From positions 124,001 to 188,000 of the forward strand of contig NZ_JAUMKC010000003.1 of NCBI RefSeq assembly GCF_030519355.1: a DNA stretch of 64,000 bases, written 5' to 3'. This DNA is from Mucilaginibacter sp. L3T2-6 (GTDB lineage: Bacteria; Bacteroidota; Bacteroidia; Sphingobacteriales; Sphingobacteriaceae). Positions 1 to 8,879 of the stretch are shown here, piece by piece (the first letter of the stretch is position 1; each line of letters starts with the position of its first letter). The notes beneath the pieces are model-generated. The model was given only the letters and a program-made list of their open reading frames with translations. It ran no database searches and was not told the origin of the DNA. Position numbers and translations under genes: made by a program.

Positions 1-764
1 AATAAGCACCTGATTAGCATAGGCGAGATTATAGAAACTTGTAAGGTTTATATAGTAGTCGATGAGATCTTGTAATGACGGCTTAATAAATATATTACCA
101 GTTCTCCATTCCAGGTTCTGAACGGCAATATAGGCGCCTAAACTGCTCGACTGATAAAACAAAGGAAAAACGTCTTTATTTATTCGTTCAATTTGTAAAG
201 AAATTAACGATATATAATACGCGCCGGAATCTTTATCCTCTGTAAAATCTGAACTAGTAACCAATGCGATGTTTTAGCATAAAAATCATCGGATACAGCC
301 GACAATGTAATTTTTTCCTGGACAACTGTATATCCTGGCTGAAGTATAATATCGAAATGTGTATCATCCAAAACCTTTGCGTTTGGATCAAAGTCCCAAC
401 TGTATTTATCTACCGTACAAAAATCAGTATAAGGTGATTTAACTCTGAAAAATTGAACCCTGACTGTATCTTTTAATTTAGCAGAAGTAATTGTATCAAG
501 ATTGAGCTTAGCGGCCGGCAAATCGTTTATAGAAACCCCATCGTTCACTAAATATTTCAGGAACTGTGATTCGTTATAATACCCGGCGCTGGCATTTTTT
601 GAGTTTGCATCTCGATTGTTGAATTTATCTTTATAAACATGTACATATCTTATTTGGTTGAATGTAAAATTTGCAACAAAACCTGTCTTGCTGTTAAAAG
701 TGACGCCTGTCAGATTTGTTGTCTGCCTTACCTTTCCGTCAATAAATATTGCTGCATCTGCCAT
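1..764 (-). pseudogene. Hypothetical protein, frameshifted, 3' end outside window
   Basis: The minus-strand frame from the ATG at 764 codes about 167 sensible residues (start MADAAIFIDG), then runs into a short unrelated tail ending at 204. Another frame picks up at about 260 and stays open to the window edge, reading VTSSDFTEDKDSGAYYIS and onward. One missing base near 261-263 (TGGTT where TGGGTT would join HW to VTSS) reconciles the two. I recognise no family. There is no signal peptide. It lies 2 bp downstream of the 721-residue gene and is probably co-transcribed with it. It is either a real lesion or a base-call error; the same protein continuing in the second frame is what I see, its function is unknown. 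Confidence 0.6.
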
Positions 765-766
765 AA

Positions 767-2932
767 TTATAATGAAATTTCTAGGTCTAAATACAAAGAT
801 TTGATAGGCTCATACTCGACATAGTCTACATATCCCTTAGTGAAGTAACACTTTCTATCTATGGAATAAACCATAATCGGTACATCACTGGCTACCAATT
901 TTAATTCCCCCGAAATTGTTTCTCCCAGCAACGCGGCTTGATATTTTTTATAAACAACATTTTCAGTTGAAATGAGATTAATAGCATCTGTAAACATGTC
1001 AATGATAAAGAGCCTGGCATTAGTCAAACTGTTCAAGTTAATCAACTCATTTAATAAATCGTTTTCCGCTTTAGTTAGGCCTAAAATAATTCTATTGGGC
1101 ACAGAATTGTCTGTTGTTTTTAACAATAAGCCGTTTATCAACAGTGTGTAATCTGTAAACGGAAGCAAATCGAAATAAAAAGGGTCAGGCAATTGATAGC
1201 TTTCAATATTCGTAACACCCCCTGAAACTGATGAAGAAGATTTCGTATCCGCAGCAACCGTTCCGGAAATAGAAGTAACGTTATTCAAAATATCAACAGA
1301 TTCAGTAATATAAGTTACCCGGTTTAATGTTGGGGTAATTAAATCACCAGTATTTACCACATCGTTAACAATAATAGTTTGTGTAGCAGAAATCCCATAT
1401 TGGATATCATTATAAAAATGATTAACTAGGTTTAATTTTTGCATGGAAAACGTGAAGTATTGCGTCTCTGGGGTGGCCTTTAATAGCGCTGTAGCGTTTG
1501 ATTCACCAAATACATCATCAAAAAAATTAGGCTGCGACACAATATCTACTATATTACCCTCATTATCCTTTCTTTGTCCCGTTACAAAGTCATAAACAGC
1601 GCCCTGATATAATAGGATATTAAAATTAGCAACATTCAATTTAGCACCGTTATCCCCTGTAGAAGCGTTAGAAATATTTACAATTTTAGTAAGTGTGCTC
1701 GGTGTGCCATCTTCAGCATCGGGCAATTTCAAATCATCCGGCCCGCAAAAGTTATTCCCCTGCGCATTATCTATTTGCGCGGTATAACCATATAAAACAG
1801 TATTCGGATTGTTATCTGTCACAAACTGCAAGAACAAGTTATTCCTGGGTTCATCAGTGTCCTGCGGGTTTTCGTTGATCAATAGCGGCCAGCCGTTTGT
1901 TCCGTAAGCTATGGCTGTTAACGATCCATCGTCAGTACCTATCTTCAGGCTATTTGTGGTGGTGTCATCAATATTGTAATTGCCATAAAAATTGTAAGAG
2001 CGGGTACGGTCGCTTTGTATGTAAATGTAAAGCCTGTTCTTGGTAGAGAACTTTTGAACGATGTCGGTATATATCGCTTCGTTCGTTTTTTTCGCATCAG
2101 TTGTTTCGCCTTTTACAACAACAACTCCGTTGTCACGGTAATGGAAACCGTAATAAGCCGCCGCGTCCAGGAACTGGAAGATCTGCTCCTTTATCACTTT
2201 CTTTTTATAGTCGTCGGTTTCGGCGGCTATGTCTATGGTAGCCTCAGCCTTGCGGGCGTAAGCCAGGTCAAAAACAAATTCGTCATTCGGGGTTGGGAGG
2301 CTGTAGTCGCCGTAGTTTAACACAATGTCAAAGCCGCTGCCTGCGCCGGCAAAGCTACCCAGGGACGCACCGGCTGCTATCACCGGCAACTCGAATGCGG
2401 TTTCGGGGGTCTCCGTGGCATCATCGCCGGTGCCGGTATATTCGGTTTGCTTAAAAAATAAGCTGCTGATGGGTAATGTGTCGGGCTGGTTGGCTTCGTC
2501 AAACCCTATAAATTTCGCAGAGAAGTCGGGTTTATCCTCACCGATATGTGTGTAGTAGGCGGCAAAGCTTTCATTTATCTTATTGATAAAATCAGATGTT
2601 TCGGAGCTCGCCGCTATTACATTGTCGCCGTCAAAAAAATCAGTCTTATCAAGGCCCCGGTAAATAAAATATTTAATATTCAACCCCAGTATGGGCTGTT
2701 TATAGGGCCTTAAAATCAGGTTCACCTTGCTATTATCGTCTGCCTGCGGCTGCACCAAAACTACACTTGTGCAAACCGCGTAGGCGTTGGTACCGTCGGC
2801 CACGTCGAATAGCGTAGTTATCCTGTATTCGTCGGCCGATACCGGCCCAAAAGCCTGCGCTGCGCTCTGCGTTATGGCCGAGGGGTCGGTAAAGAAATAA
2901 GAATTCGGTGCAAAAGATGAACTATCCGGCAT
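767..2932 (-). CDS. Hypothetical protein, 721 aa
   Basis: A long intact frame starting MPDSSSFAPNSYFFTDPSAI, with no signal peptide and no transmembrane segment. It is rich in aromatic, Asp, Asn and Thr residues, as in beta-rich structural or surface-associated proteins. I do not recognise a domain. The DNA is clearly more GC-rich from about 2,000 to 2,930 (N-terminal third) than from 767 to 2,000, so the gene looks compositionally mosaic. It sits 5 bp from the secreted 238-aa gene upstream and 2 bp from the broken gene downstream, so the three form one transcription unit. Its function cannot be inferred beyond this context. Confidence 0.7.
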   Translation of the reverse strand: MPDSSSFAPNSYFFTDPSAITQSAAQAFGPVSADEYRITTLFDVADGTNAYAVCTSVVLVQPQADDNSKVNLILRPYKQPILGLNIKYFIYRGLDKTDFFDGDNVIAASSETSDFINKINESFAAYYTHIGEDKPDFSAKFIGFDEANQPDTLPISSLFFKQTEYTGTGDDATETPETAFELPVIAAGASLGSFAGAGSGFDIVLNYGDYSLPTPNDEFVFDLAYARKAEATIDIAAETDDYKKKVIKEQIFQFLDAAAYYGFHYRDNGVVVVKGETTDAKKTNEAIYTDIVQKFSTKNRLYIYIQSDRTRSYNFYGNYNIDDTTTNSLKIGTDDGSLTAIAYGTNGWPLLINENPQDTDEPRNNLFLQFVTDNNPNTVLYGYTAQIDNAQGNNFCGPDDLKLPDAEDGTPSTLTKIVNISNASTGDNGAKLNVANFNILLYQGAVYDFVTGQRKDNEGNIVDIVSQPNFFDDVFGESNATALLKATPETQYFTFSMQKLNLVNHFYNDIQYGISATQTIIVNDVVNTGDLITPTLNRVTYITESVDILNNVTSISGTVAADTKSSSSVSGGVTNIESYQLPDPFYFDLLPFTDYTLLINGLLLKTTDNSVPNRIILGLTKAENDLLNELINLNSLTNARLFIIDMFTDAINLISTENVVYKKYQAALLGETISGELKLVASDVPIMVYSIDRKCYFTKGYVDYVEYEPIKSLYLDLEISL

Positions 2933-2937
2933 GGTAT

Positions 2938-3654
2938 TTATAATTTTGCGTCTGCTTTTTTTATGAGTTTCGGTATCCGTTTCTGAAGGTCTTCCATCAG
3001 TTCAGCCAACGCACTTTCGCACATGGGCAATATTTTCTCCGGTTTCATAATGGGCAGGTTGCCGACTACTACACCGGTTGTTTTGGAAGTTGCGCTTTCA
3101 TTGATATTGAATACCTTCTGGTCATCGCGGTTCAGCAGGACGATATGGGTATAAGCCCTCATCTTGGTGGTGCCGTTGCCGTTGATGGCAAATCCTTTCT
3201 CCATTTTAAAGCTGAGGTAGACGAACATGATCCCGTCATACTGTTTGAACAGGGCGAGGAGGTTTTTTTCGTTTTTGGTGCCCCAATTGTAATCGATGAC
3301 CTTATAGCCCGGCGTGGCGGCATACCTGACCTCTTTATTGGCATAGGGCTCATCTTCGATCGCCAGGGCCTGGTAAGCGGGATTGCCGGTCACTTCGGTT
3401 TCAGGCACGAGCGCAAAAGGGAAATTTTTGGCATAGTTATCAAAAAATTCCTGGTGGAAATGGCTGAGCGGCGGCTCCATATTAAAGTTCGGGTCCTGCT
3501 CCAGTTTGAGCAGGTCGGCGGCCGTCTCGAGGCCGAATGCGCTGAGGTCAACTTTTTTATCGACGTAAAACGTTACTACGGCGACTTTTTTTTGCTGGGC
3601 AAACGCACCGGTCATAATGAGTAAAAGCAGGCAGGAAAAGAGATATTTATTCAT
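2938..3654 (-). CDS. Secreted hypothetical protein, 238 aa
   Basis: The N-terminus MNKYLFSCLLLLIMTGAFAQ is a classic Sec signal peptide with likely cleavage after AFA, so the mature protein should be periplasmic or outer-membrane associated. The rest is soluble, with a lysine-rich C-terminus (KRIPKLIKKADAKL). No catalytic motif is apparent. It lies 24 bp downstream of the duplicated 321-aa gene and 5 bp upstream of the 721-aa gene, in a same-strand run. It is similar in feel to conserved secreted proteins of Sphingobacteriaceae, but I cannot name a family. Confidence 0.75.
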   Translation of the reverse strand: MNKYLFSCLLLLIMTGAFAQQKKVAVVTFYVDKKVDLSAFGLETAADLLKLEQDPNFNMEPPLSHFHQEFFDNYAKNFPFALVPETEVTGNPAYQALAIEDEPYANKEVRYAATPGYKVIDYNWGTKNEKNLLALFKQYDGIMFVYLSFKMEKGFAINGNGTTKMRAYTHIVLLNRDDQKVFNINESATSKTTGVVVGNLPIMKPEKILPMCESALAELMEDLQKRIPKLIKKADAKL

Positions 3655-3678
3655 GTTCAGTTGGGTTGATTTTTAGTA

Positions 3679-4644
3679 TTAGTCAGAATGCGTGCTTACG
3701 ACCATTTCATACACGGCTCCAGATTCCATAGTCGTATCGTATGTTAATATAGCTCCGGCGTTTGCTGCATGGGTTTGGTTGGTCAGCTCGGCGCCGTTTT
3801 TAGTGACGGTAAGATTGAACGTCGGGTTCGTCGTCCCTACCGAATCCTGTCCGACGGTAGCGATAAAGGTTACCGGCTCGTCCTTGGTAACGTTTACGGT
3901 TCCCGAGCCGCTGAATACCACGTCCGCCAGTACCTGCTCCCCGCTCTTGATCTGCAGGTTAGCATCCACAAAGGGGTCCAGCTGCTCCGCCAGGGTATAG
4001 TTCAGCGAGGGGTCGGAGTAGCTGGCGGCAAACAGTTCATAATGATCGGTACTCGCCGGGGTATCGCGGAAGATGATGGATGAACCGGGGTTTTCACTTA
4101 GTGCGACCGCCGGCTTAGTGCCTTCAAATACCACCTCGCCATTCTTGGTGACCTGCAGATACATGACGGCGCCTGGCAGGACCGATGTGTACACGGCATA
4201 CACCTCTACACTGAACTTATCCAGGGTATTCAGGCTCAATGTGCCGCTGTCGGCCCAATAAAGGTCCTTAATAATGGCCCCTGTAACCTGGTCTTTGATC
4301 TGCATGTTTACGTCTACAAAAGGCACTGCCTGTTCGGCCAGGGTGTAGTCAACGCCTATGGCTACAAAACAGGTGGTGAAGTCGAGGCTCTGTAGGCCGC
4401 TCCAGCCCTCATCGGTTAATATCCTTGCCGCAACGGTGTGATTGCCGCAGGCTACTTCCCCTGTCAGTTCCGGCAGGTTCTGGTCTATAACGAGATTTTC
4501 ATCCAGGTACCATTCAAAAGCTTTTACGGTATCCCGGTCAGACTGGCTGTTGAATGCCAGCTGGAAGGAGACCTGCTGGTCGTCAAAAGAGGTATCGCCG
4601 GTGAGCGAGAAGGGTGTGGTAGTTAAGCAGCTGGTGTTGGCCAT
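3679..4644 (-). CDS. Hypothetical protein with internal duplication, 321 aa
   Basis: No signal peptide (start MANTSCLTTTPFSLTGDTSF). It contains two copies of a module of about 90 residues: one opens DYTLAEQAVPFVDVNMQIKD near residue 129 and the other NYTLAEQLDPFVDANLQIKS near residue 218. Both continue into beta-rich sequence with Val/Thr alternation that suggests Ig-like or other beta-sandwich folds. An N-terminal region of about 115 residues, with the PKD-like hint VKAFEWYLDENLV, precedes them. It is probably part of a surface or extracellular protein set with its neighbours. The duplication is seen directly; the fold is inferred. Confidence 0.7.
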   Translation of the reverse strand: MANTSCLTTTPFSLTGDTSFDDQQVSFQLAFNSQSDRDTVKAFEWYLDENLVIDQNLPELTGEVACGNHTVAARILTDEGWSGLQSLDFTTCFVAIGVDYTLAEQAVPFVDVNMQIKDQVTGAIIKDLYWADSGTLSLNTLDKFSVEVYAVYTSVLPGAVMYLQVTKNGEVVFEGTKPAVALSENPGSSIIFRDTPASTDHYELFAASYSDPSLNYTLAEQLDPFVDANLQIKSGEQVLADVVFSGSGTVNVTKDEPVTFIATVGQDSVGTTNPTFNLTVTKNGAELTNQTHAANAGAILTYDTTMESGAVYEMVVSTHSD

Positions 4645-4671
4645 AATTATTATCGAATTTTTTACACTATA

Positions 4672-7413
4672 TCACATCGATGAAAGAAAACCTGCCTGTA
4701 AAACCGGCTGGCTGGAAAAAGCCCAGCCTGCACCCGGTGCGGCAACGTCCTGGTTGTTCACGCTGTTTAAACCCGCCAGCCAGTAATTGCCGGGCGTAGC
4801 TATGCTGTGCTGTATGTTCAGGTAATCGCTGGTAAAAGGTGCGCCGCTCAGGTTGATTAAATGAAAGGCGCCGGTTGCCGGTGATGAGCTGGTAAGCGTA
4901 ATCAGGTTACCGGCTTCCCCTGTAACATTCCAATTGTTATTCACTGCCAGGGTATTGCCATTATTTACGGTAAGGGTATGTGCAGCTGTGCCGGTATCGC
5001 TGAAGCTGTTGCAGTTCAGGTCGCCGGCGATGACGATTGAGCCGCTGGCGGCGCCCCTGTTAAATGCAATGGTATTATATAAAATGGCGCCGCCGCCGGT
5101 GTTCATGGTTACTGCTGCAGAATCATTACTGGTAAATTCCAGGGAGGAGGTGCCGGTAACCAGGGTGAGGTTGGTTATGGCGGACAAATTCCACACGGCC
5201 CCGCCGGATCCGTTAAGTGTCCACGTACCCGAACCCATATCAATGGTGCGGGGGTTGCTGTTGTTGCTCGCGAAGAAACCAGCCGCTACGTTAAAATTGT
5301 TGGCAAGAAAGGTGCCGGTGGTAACCGTCAGCGTTGTGGGCACGTTACCCGATAGATCCAGGTTGTTCTGAAGGGTAAAGGTGCCGGCGCCGCTGATATT
5401 TAACGACTGGTTGACCTTAACCCCGTTGGTATTAATGCTGACGGCCGAGGATGCTGTTAAAGTTATCGTTCCGCCGGTACTGCTCCAGGCCGAACCCATT
5501 CCCAAAGTGAAGCTTCCCTGCAATATTAAACTGGACGACGATTTACTATATGTCCCTGTGAAGCCAGCGGTCGAAAAGTTACCGTTCGCCGCAAACGAAC
5601 CTGCTTGTGAAAAAATATCGGATCCGGCGGCGATGTGAACATTATTGTAAATTAATGTTGAACCACCCCAGTTAACGGTCCTTGAACCGGCCGGGCCTGC
5701 ATAGATGAATTTCAAGGTTGAGCCAGCGGCATTAAAAGTCAGATTGGTCAGGGTGCCGCCTATGGTCCAAACCGCTGTACCATTGCCGGTAATGGTCCAT
5801 AGGCCGCTGCCCATGTTTATGGACCTTACGTTACTGTTGCTGCTGCTGAATATCGGGCAGGAACCATTATAACTATTCGCGTTAAATGTACCCTGGGTCA
5901 CCGTCAGCGCTGCCGCTATCGTGCCTGTGAGGTCGAGGTTATTTTGCAAAGTGAAGGATCCGGCGCCGTTGATCGTTAAAGCCATGTTAACATTTACGCC
6001 GTTTGTGTCAATATTTACAGCAGCGGTTGAAATCAATGTGATGGCGCCGGCAGTGGTGCTCCATGCGGAGCCGCTTCCTAAGGTAAAGTGGCCTCCTATG
6101 GTTAGGCTGTTTGAGGCTTTGGTGAATATTCCTGTAAATCCATCGGTGCTGAAATTGCCGTTTGCGGTCAGCGTGCTGTTCAAGCTAAACGTATCCGATC
6201 CGGCGGTAATGGAAATATTGTTGTAGGCAATGGTGGTAGAGCCTGTTGTGAATCCCCTTGTCCCGGCAGCACCTGCATAGGTAAACTGCAGGGTGCTGCC
6301 GTTCGCGCTAAACGTCAGGTTGGTTATGGTGCTGAAACTCCAGATGATTGTATTATTGCCGGTTATCGTCCAGGTGCCGTTACCCATGCTCAAAGCCCTC
6401 ACGCCGGTTCCGCTGCCGTTAAAAGAAAAAACCGTTATATTAAAATTATTAGCGTTAAAGGTTCCGGAGGTCAGCGTCAGCGTGGCATTGACGGAGCCCG
6501 TCAGGTTAAGGTCTGACATTAAGGTTACCGTTCCGGTCGCCGCTATGGCTACCGACTGGTTAACATTTACGCCATTGGTATTGAGCACGGCCGTTCCGGT
6601 GGTACTTAAAGTGATGGTGCCGCTGGCGGAGCTCCAGGTTGAGCCGGCGCCGAGGATGAAATCACCACTCGCGTTTAGGGTAGCAGTGGTTTTGCTGTAG
6701 GTGCCTGTAAAACCTGTTGTGTTAAAATTGTGGCAAAATAACGACGCGATGACGATGGTGTCTGCACCGCCAGTGATATAAAAATCATAATAAACGAGCG
6801 TAGATCCGGTTCCGATCGTCCGGGTTCCGGATGAACCGGAATACGTAAACTGTAATTTAGAAGTATTACAATTAAAGGTCAGGTTGGTTGATGTGTTTAA
6901 TGTCCATACCGTGGTGGCATTGCCGGTAATTGTCCATGTTCCGCTGCCCATGTTTATCGTTCTTACATTAGCGTTCGACGAGTTGAAAAGCGGAACCGTC
7001 AGATTAAAGTTATTGGCGTTGAAGGTGCCTTGCAGGATATTAAACAGCGTAGCGATACTGCCGGAGCAGTCCAGGTTGTTCTGTAAGGTAAACGAGCCCG
7101 TGCCGTTGATGGCGATGGCCTGGTTGACGCTGACCCCATTGGTATTGATGTTTGCCGTACCTGACGATGTTAATGTTATCGTACCGGAGGTAGATGACCA
7201 TGTTGAGCCGGTTCCTAGAATAAAATCGCCGCCGATCGTTAAGCTGCTCGTTGTTTTACTGTAAGTGCCGGTAAATCCGGCGGTAGAGAAATTGCCGTTA
7301 ACGGTAAAAATGCCGGATTGACTGACTCTGTCTGAGCCGGCGCTGATCGCTACGTGATGATATACGATTGTGCTGGCCCCTGTCGAAATGATCCTTGTCC
7401 ACAAGCGGTGCAC
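4672..7413 (-). CDS. Large repeat protein, N-terminally truncated, 913 aa
   Basis: Rich in Ser/Thr/Gly/Asn, made of about four units of 188-191 residues. Each unit contains FTGTYSK-like, FTLQNNLDLTG-like and WTITGN-like segments, a pattern typical of extracellular beta-helix or autotransporter-like surface proteins in Bacteroidota. The frame starts with MHRLWTRIISTGAST, with no signal peptide. From TRIISTGAS on it lines up with the middle of a repeat unit, so the true N-terminus, including export signal, is missing. Immediately upstream the DNA belongs to an unrelated truncated lipoprotein gene, pointing to a deletion, recombination or assembly junction near 7,400. The C-terminus (QPVLQAGFLSSM) has no obvious sorting domain. 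Expression as an exported protein is doubtful in this form. Confidence 0.65.
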   Translation of the reverse strand: MHRLWTRIISTGASTIVYHHVAISAGSDRVSQSGIFTVNGNFSTAGFTGTYSKTTSSLTIGGDFILGTGSTWSSTSGTITLTSSGTANINTNGVSVNQAIAINGTGSFTLQNNLDCSGSIATLFNILQGTFNANNFNLTVPLFNSSNANVRTINMGSGTWTITGNATTVWTLNTSTNLTFNCNTSKLQFTYSGSSGTRTIGTGSTLVYYDFYITGGADTIVIASLFCHNFNTTGFTGTYSKTTATLNASGDFILGAGSTWSSASGTITLSTTGTAVLNTNGVNVNQSVAIAATGTVTLMSDLNLTGSVNATLTLTSGTFNANNFNITVFSFNGSGTGVRALSMGNGTWTITGNNTIIWSFSTITNLTFSANGSTLQFTYAGAAGTRGFTTGSTTIAYNNISITAGSDTFSLNSTLTANGNFSTDGFTGIFTKASNSLTIGGHFTLGSGSAWSTTAGAITLISTAAVNIDTNGVNVNMALTINGAGSFTLQNNLDLTGTIAAALTVTQGTFNANSYNGSCPIFSSSNSNVRSINMGSGLWTITGNGTAVWTIGGTLTNLTFNAAGSTLKFIYAGPAGSRTVNWGGSTLIYNNVHIAAGSDIFSQAGSFAANGNFSTAGFTGTYSKSSSSLILQGSFTLGMGSAWSSTGGTITLTASSAVSINTNGVKVNQSLNISGAGTFTLQNNLDLSGNVPTTLTVTTGTFLANNFNVAAGFFASNNSNPRTIDMGSGTWTLNGSGGAVWNLSAITNLTLVTGTSSLEFTSNDSAAVTMNTGGGAILYNTIAFNRGAASGSIVIAGDLNCNSFSDTGTAAHTLTVNNGNTLAVNNNWNVTGEAGNLITLTSSSPATGAFHLINLSGAPFTSDYLNIQHSIATPGNYWLAGLNSVNNQDVAAPGAGWAFSSQPVLQAGFLSSM
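5090..7390 (-). repeat. Four imperfect coding repeats of about 570 bp
   Basis: Corresponding positions of the unit (the G-F-T-G-T-Y-S-K segment) fall near 7,258, 6,695, 6,123 and 5,550, a spacing of 563-573 bp (188-191 codons). The units share the order FTGTYSK, SSxSGTITL, NTNGVxVN, LQNNLDLTG, GTFNANNFN, MGSGTWTITGN, LTFN, G-G-TR. Such in-frame DNA repeats allow copy-number change by recombination and are a known cause of short-read misassembly. Confidence 0.8.
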
Positions 7414-8258
7414 CTGGCGCCGGCGTCGGGAATGTTGCCGAAGCAGTCCATGAGGCTTTTGGGGTTGACGCCGGGGCCGTTTTCGCCGGGGAGGTTGGAG
7501 ACGGGAGGGGCGGTTGAACTTGTTGCGCCTCCGCCGCTTTCATTGCCGAGGTAATCGCCGGTGCCGCCGTCGAAGTCTCCCTGCCCGTCATCGATGGTGG
7601 TGTCAGTGCAAACTTGCTCTGAATAGATAACGAGCTCCCCTTCGGCATTGATATAATTGGAATCGTGCCATTCGCAGGCGGTGATGGTCTGCATGTTATC
7701 GGTATGCAGGGTGTTGTTTTGGGTTTGATTTTTTTGCGGTTTGATTTCGCCGGCTAGTTTACCGCCGGAAAATATTTTGCCGCCGAGCAGGTGATAGTTG
7801 GTATCGTAGATAAACAGCCTGCCGGTAAAATCTGCGGTTGTGGCTTTTTGTTTAAGCTGCAGGTAAAGGCCGTCGGGTATGATTTCAAGTATGCGGGCGG
7901 TGACGGCGTGGTTGCCGGTTTTAAAAAAGGCGATTTTCCGGTACCCGGTGAGGTACTTGCCGATTGTTGGGCTCCCGCCGGTGGCTGCCAGCCAGTAGTT
8001 GCCTGCCGCGTTGGTATTGGAAGTGACCTTATCCCATGCTACGGTAAGTTTTCTGAGGGAGAAAGTTTGGCTGGCGCTGTTTTGATTTTTTCCGGCTGAG
8101 GGGGCGGGCTGGTTATTGAACCAGTTCCTGGCTGCGGCGAGCGACAAGGTCGTGGTATCTGTCGCCTGGCGGGCGGGTTGTGTTACAGGTGTGTCTTTCT
8201 TGCAGCCCTGCAGGATGATGAACAATGTGAGGCAGCTGTAAATGATCTTTCTTTTCAT
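7350..8258 (-). pseudogene. Lipoprotein gene lacking its C-terminus
   Basis: The N-terminus has a lipoprotein signal: MKRKIIYSCLTLFIILQGCKKD, with lipobox LQGC, so C19 is the lipidation site. The following about 250 residues resemble Sphingobacteriaceae lipoproteins with a LRKLTVAWDKV segment and a Gly-rich linker (GDFDGGTGDYLGNESGGG). After DCFGNIPDAGA near residue 280 the frame becomes RCTACGQGSFRQG and stops at 7350. From recall of related proteins, a further domain is expected after the IPDAGA segment. The break coincides with the start of the truncated repeat gene, whose frame overlaps this tail. It is probably inactive or altered. Confidence 0.6.
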
Positions 8259-8273
8259 TCGGCGTTATATTGG

Positions 8274-8879
8274 TTACCGGGCGGTTATTTTCTGGGCGCG
8301 TATCCGGCTGAGGGTTTCTTGGTTGATGTTTAAATAGGAGGCGATGTCTTTCAGCGAGGCTTTCTGTAAGATATCGGGATGGGCTGCAACTAAGTTGGCG
8401 TAGCGTTCTGCGGGGTTGCGGGTGCGCAGCAGCACGGCCCGTTCTTCCGACATGAGGTAATATTTTTCGGTGAGGAGGCGCCCGTGGTAATTGAACTCGG
8501 GGAAATCTTTGTAAACGGTCTGCACGAGTTCCCAGGTAAGTGACAGCAGGATGCTGTCTTCGAGCAGCTCGATGTTTTCAGCAGCGGGCTGCTGGCGGTA
8601 AAAGCCGTACACGCTGAGCATGAGGTCGCCTTCGCCCATGAACCAGAGGGTGTGCTGGCGTCCGTCCCGGTCGGTAAAAAAGGAGCGGGCGAAGCCTTTG
8701 CTGATAAAATAGATTTTACGGGCGATGTTTCCTTCAGTGAGCAGGATTGTTTTTTTGGGGTGGCTCTCGGGGCGGAGATAGGTGCGTACCCTTTGCAGGA
8801 AGGCGTAGGATAGGGGTGCGATAAAATTGAACACTCTGAAAAGGCCTTCGAATGCCTGGGTTTCTTCTGTTTCAGTCAT
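8274..8879 (-). CDS. Crp/Fnr family transcriptional regulator, 201 aa
   Basis: The N-terminal cyclic-nucleotide-binding beta-barrel spans about residues 20-125, with the GNIARKIYFISKGFARSF segment typical of this Bacteroidota subgroup. The C-terminal helix-turn-helix spans about 160-195 (SLKDIASYLNINQETLSRIRAQ). These regulators bind DNA as dimers, and the ligand of this subgroup is usually unknown. No cysteines suitable for an Fe-S cluster are visible. It is 16 bp upstream of the damaged lipoprotein gene in the same direction and could control that block. The family call is firm; target and signal are unknown. Confidence 0.9.
   Translation of the reverse strand: MTETEETQAFEGLFRVFNFIAPLSYAFLQRVRTYLRPESHPKKTILLTEGNIARKIYFISKGFARSFFTDRDGRQHTLWFMGEGDLMLSVYGFYRQQPAAENIELLEDSILLSLTWELVQTVYKDFPEFNYHGRLLTEKYYLMSEERAVLLRTRNPAERYANLVAAHPDILQKASLKDIASYLNINQETLSRIRAQKITAR

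Noticed and set aside
4934..7264. Plus-strand frames rich in Val, Leu and Pro across the repeat gene
   Set aside because: They are the antisense of Thr/Asn/Gly-rich repeats and recur with the repeat period, so they are shadows.
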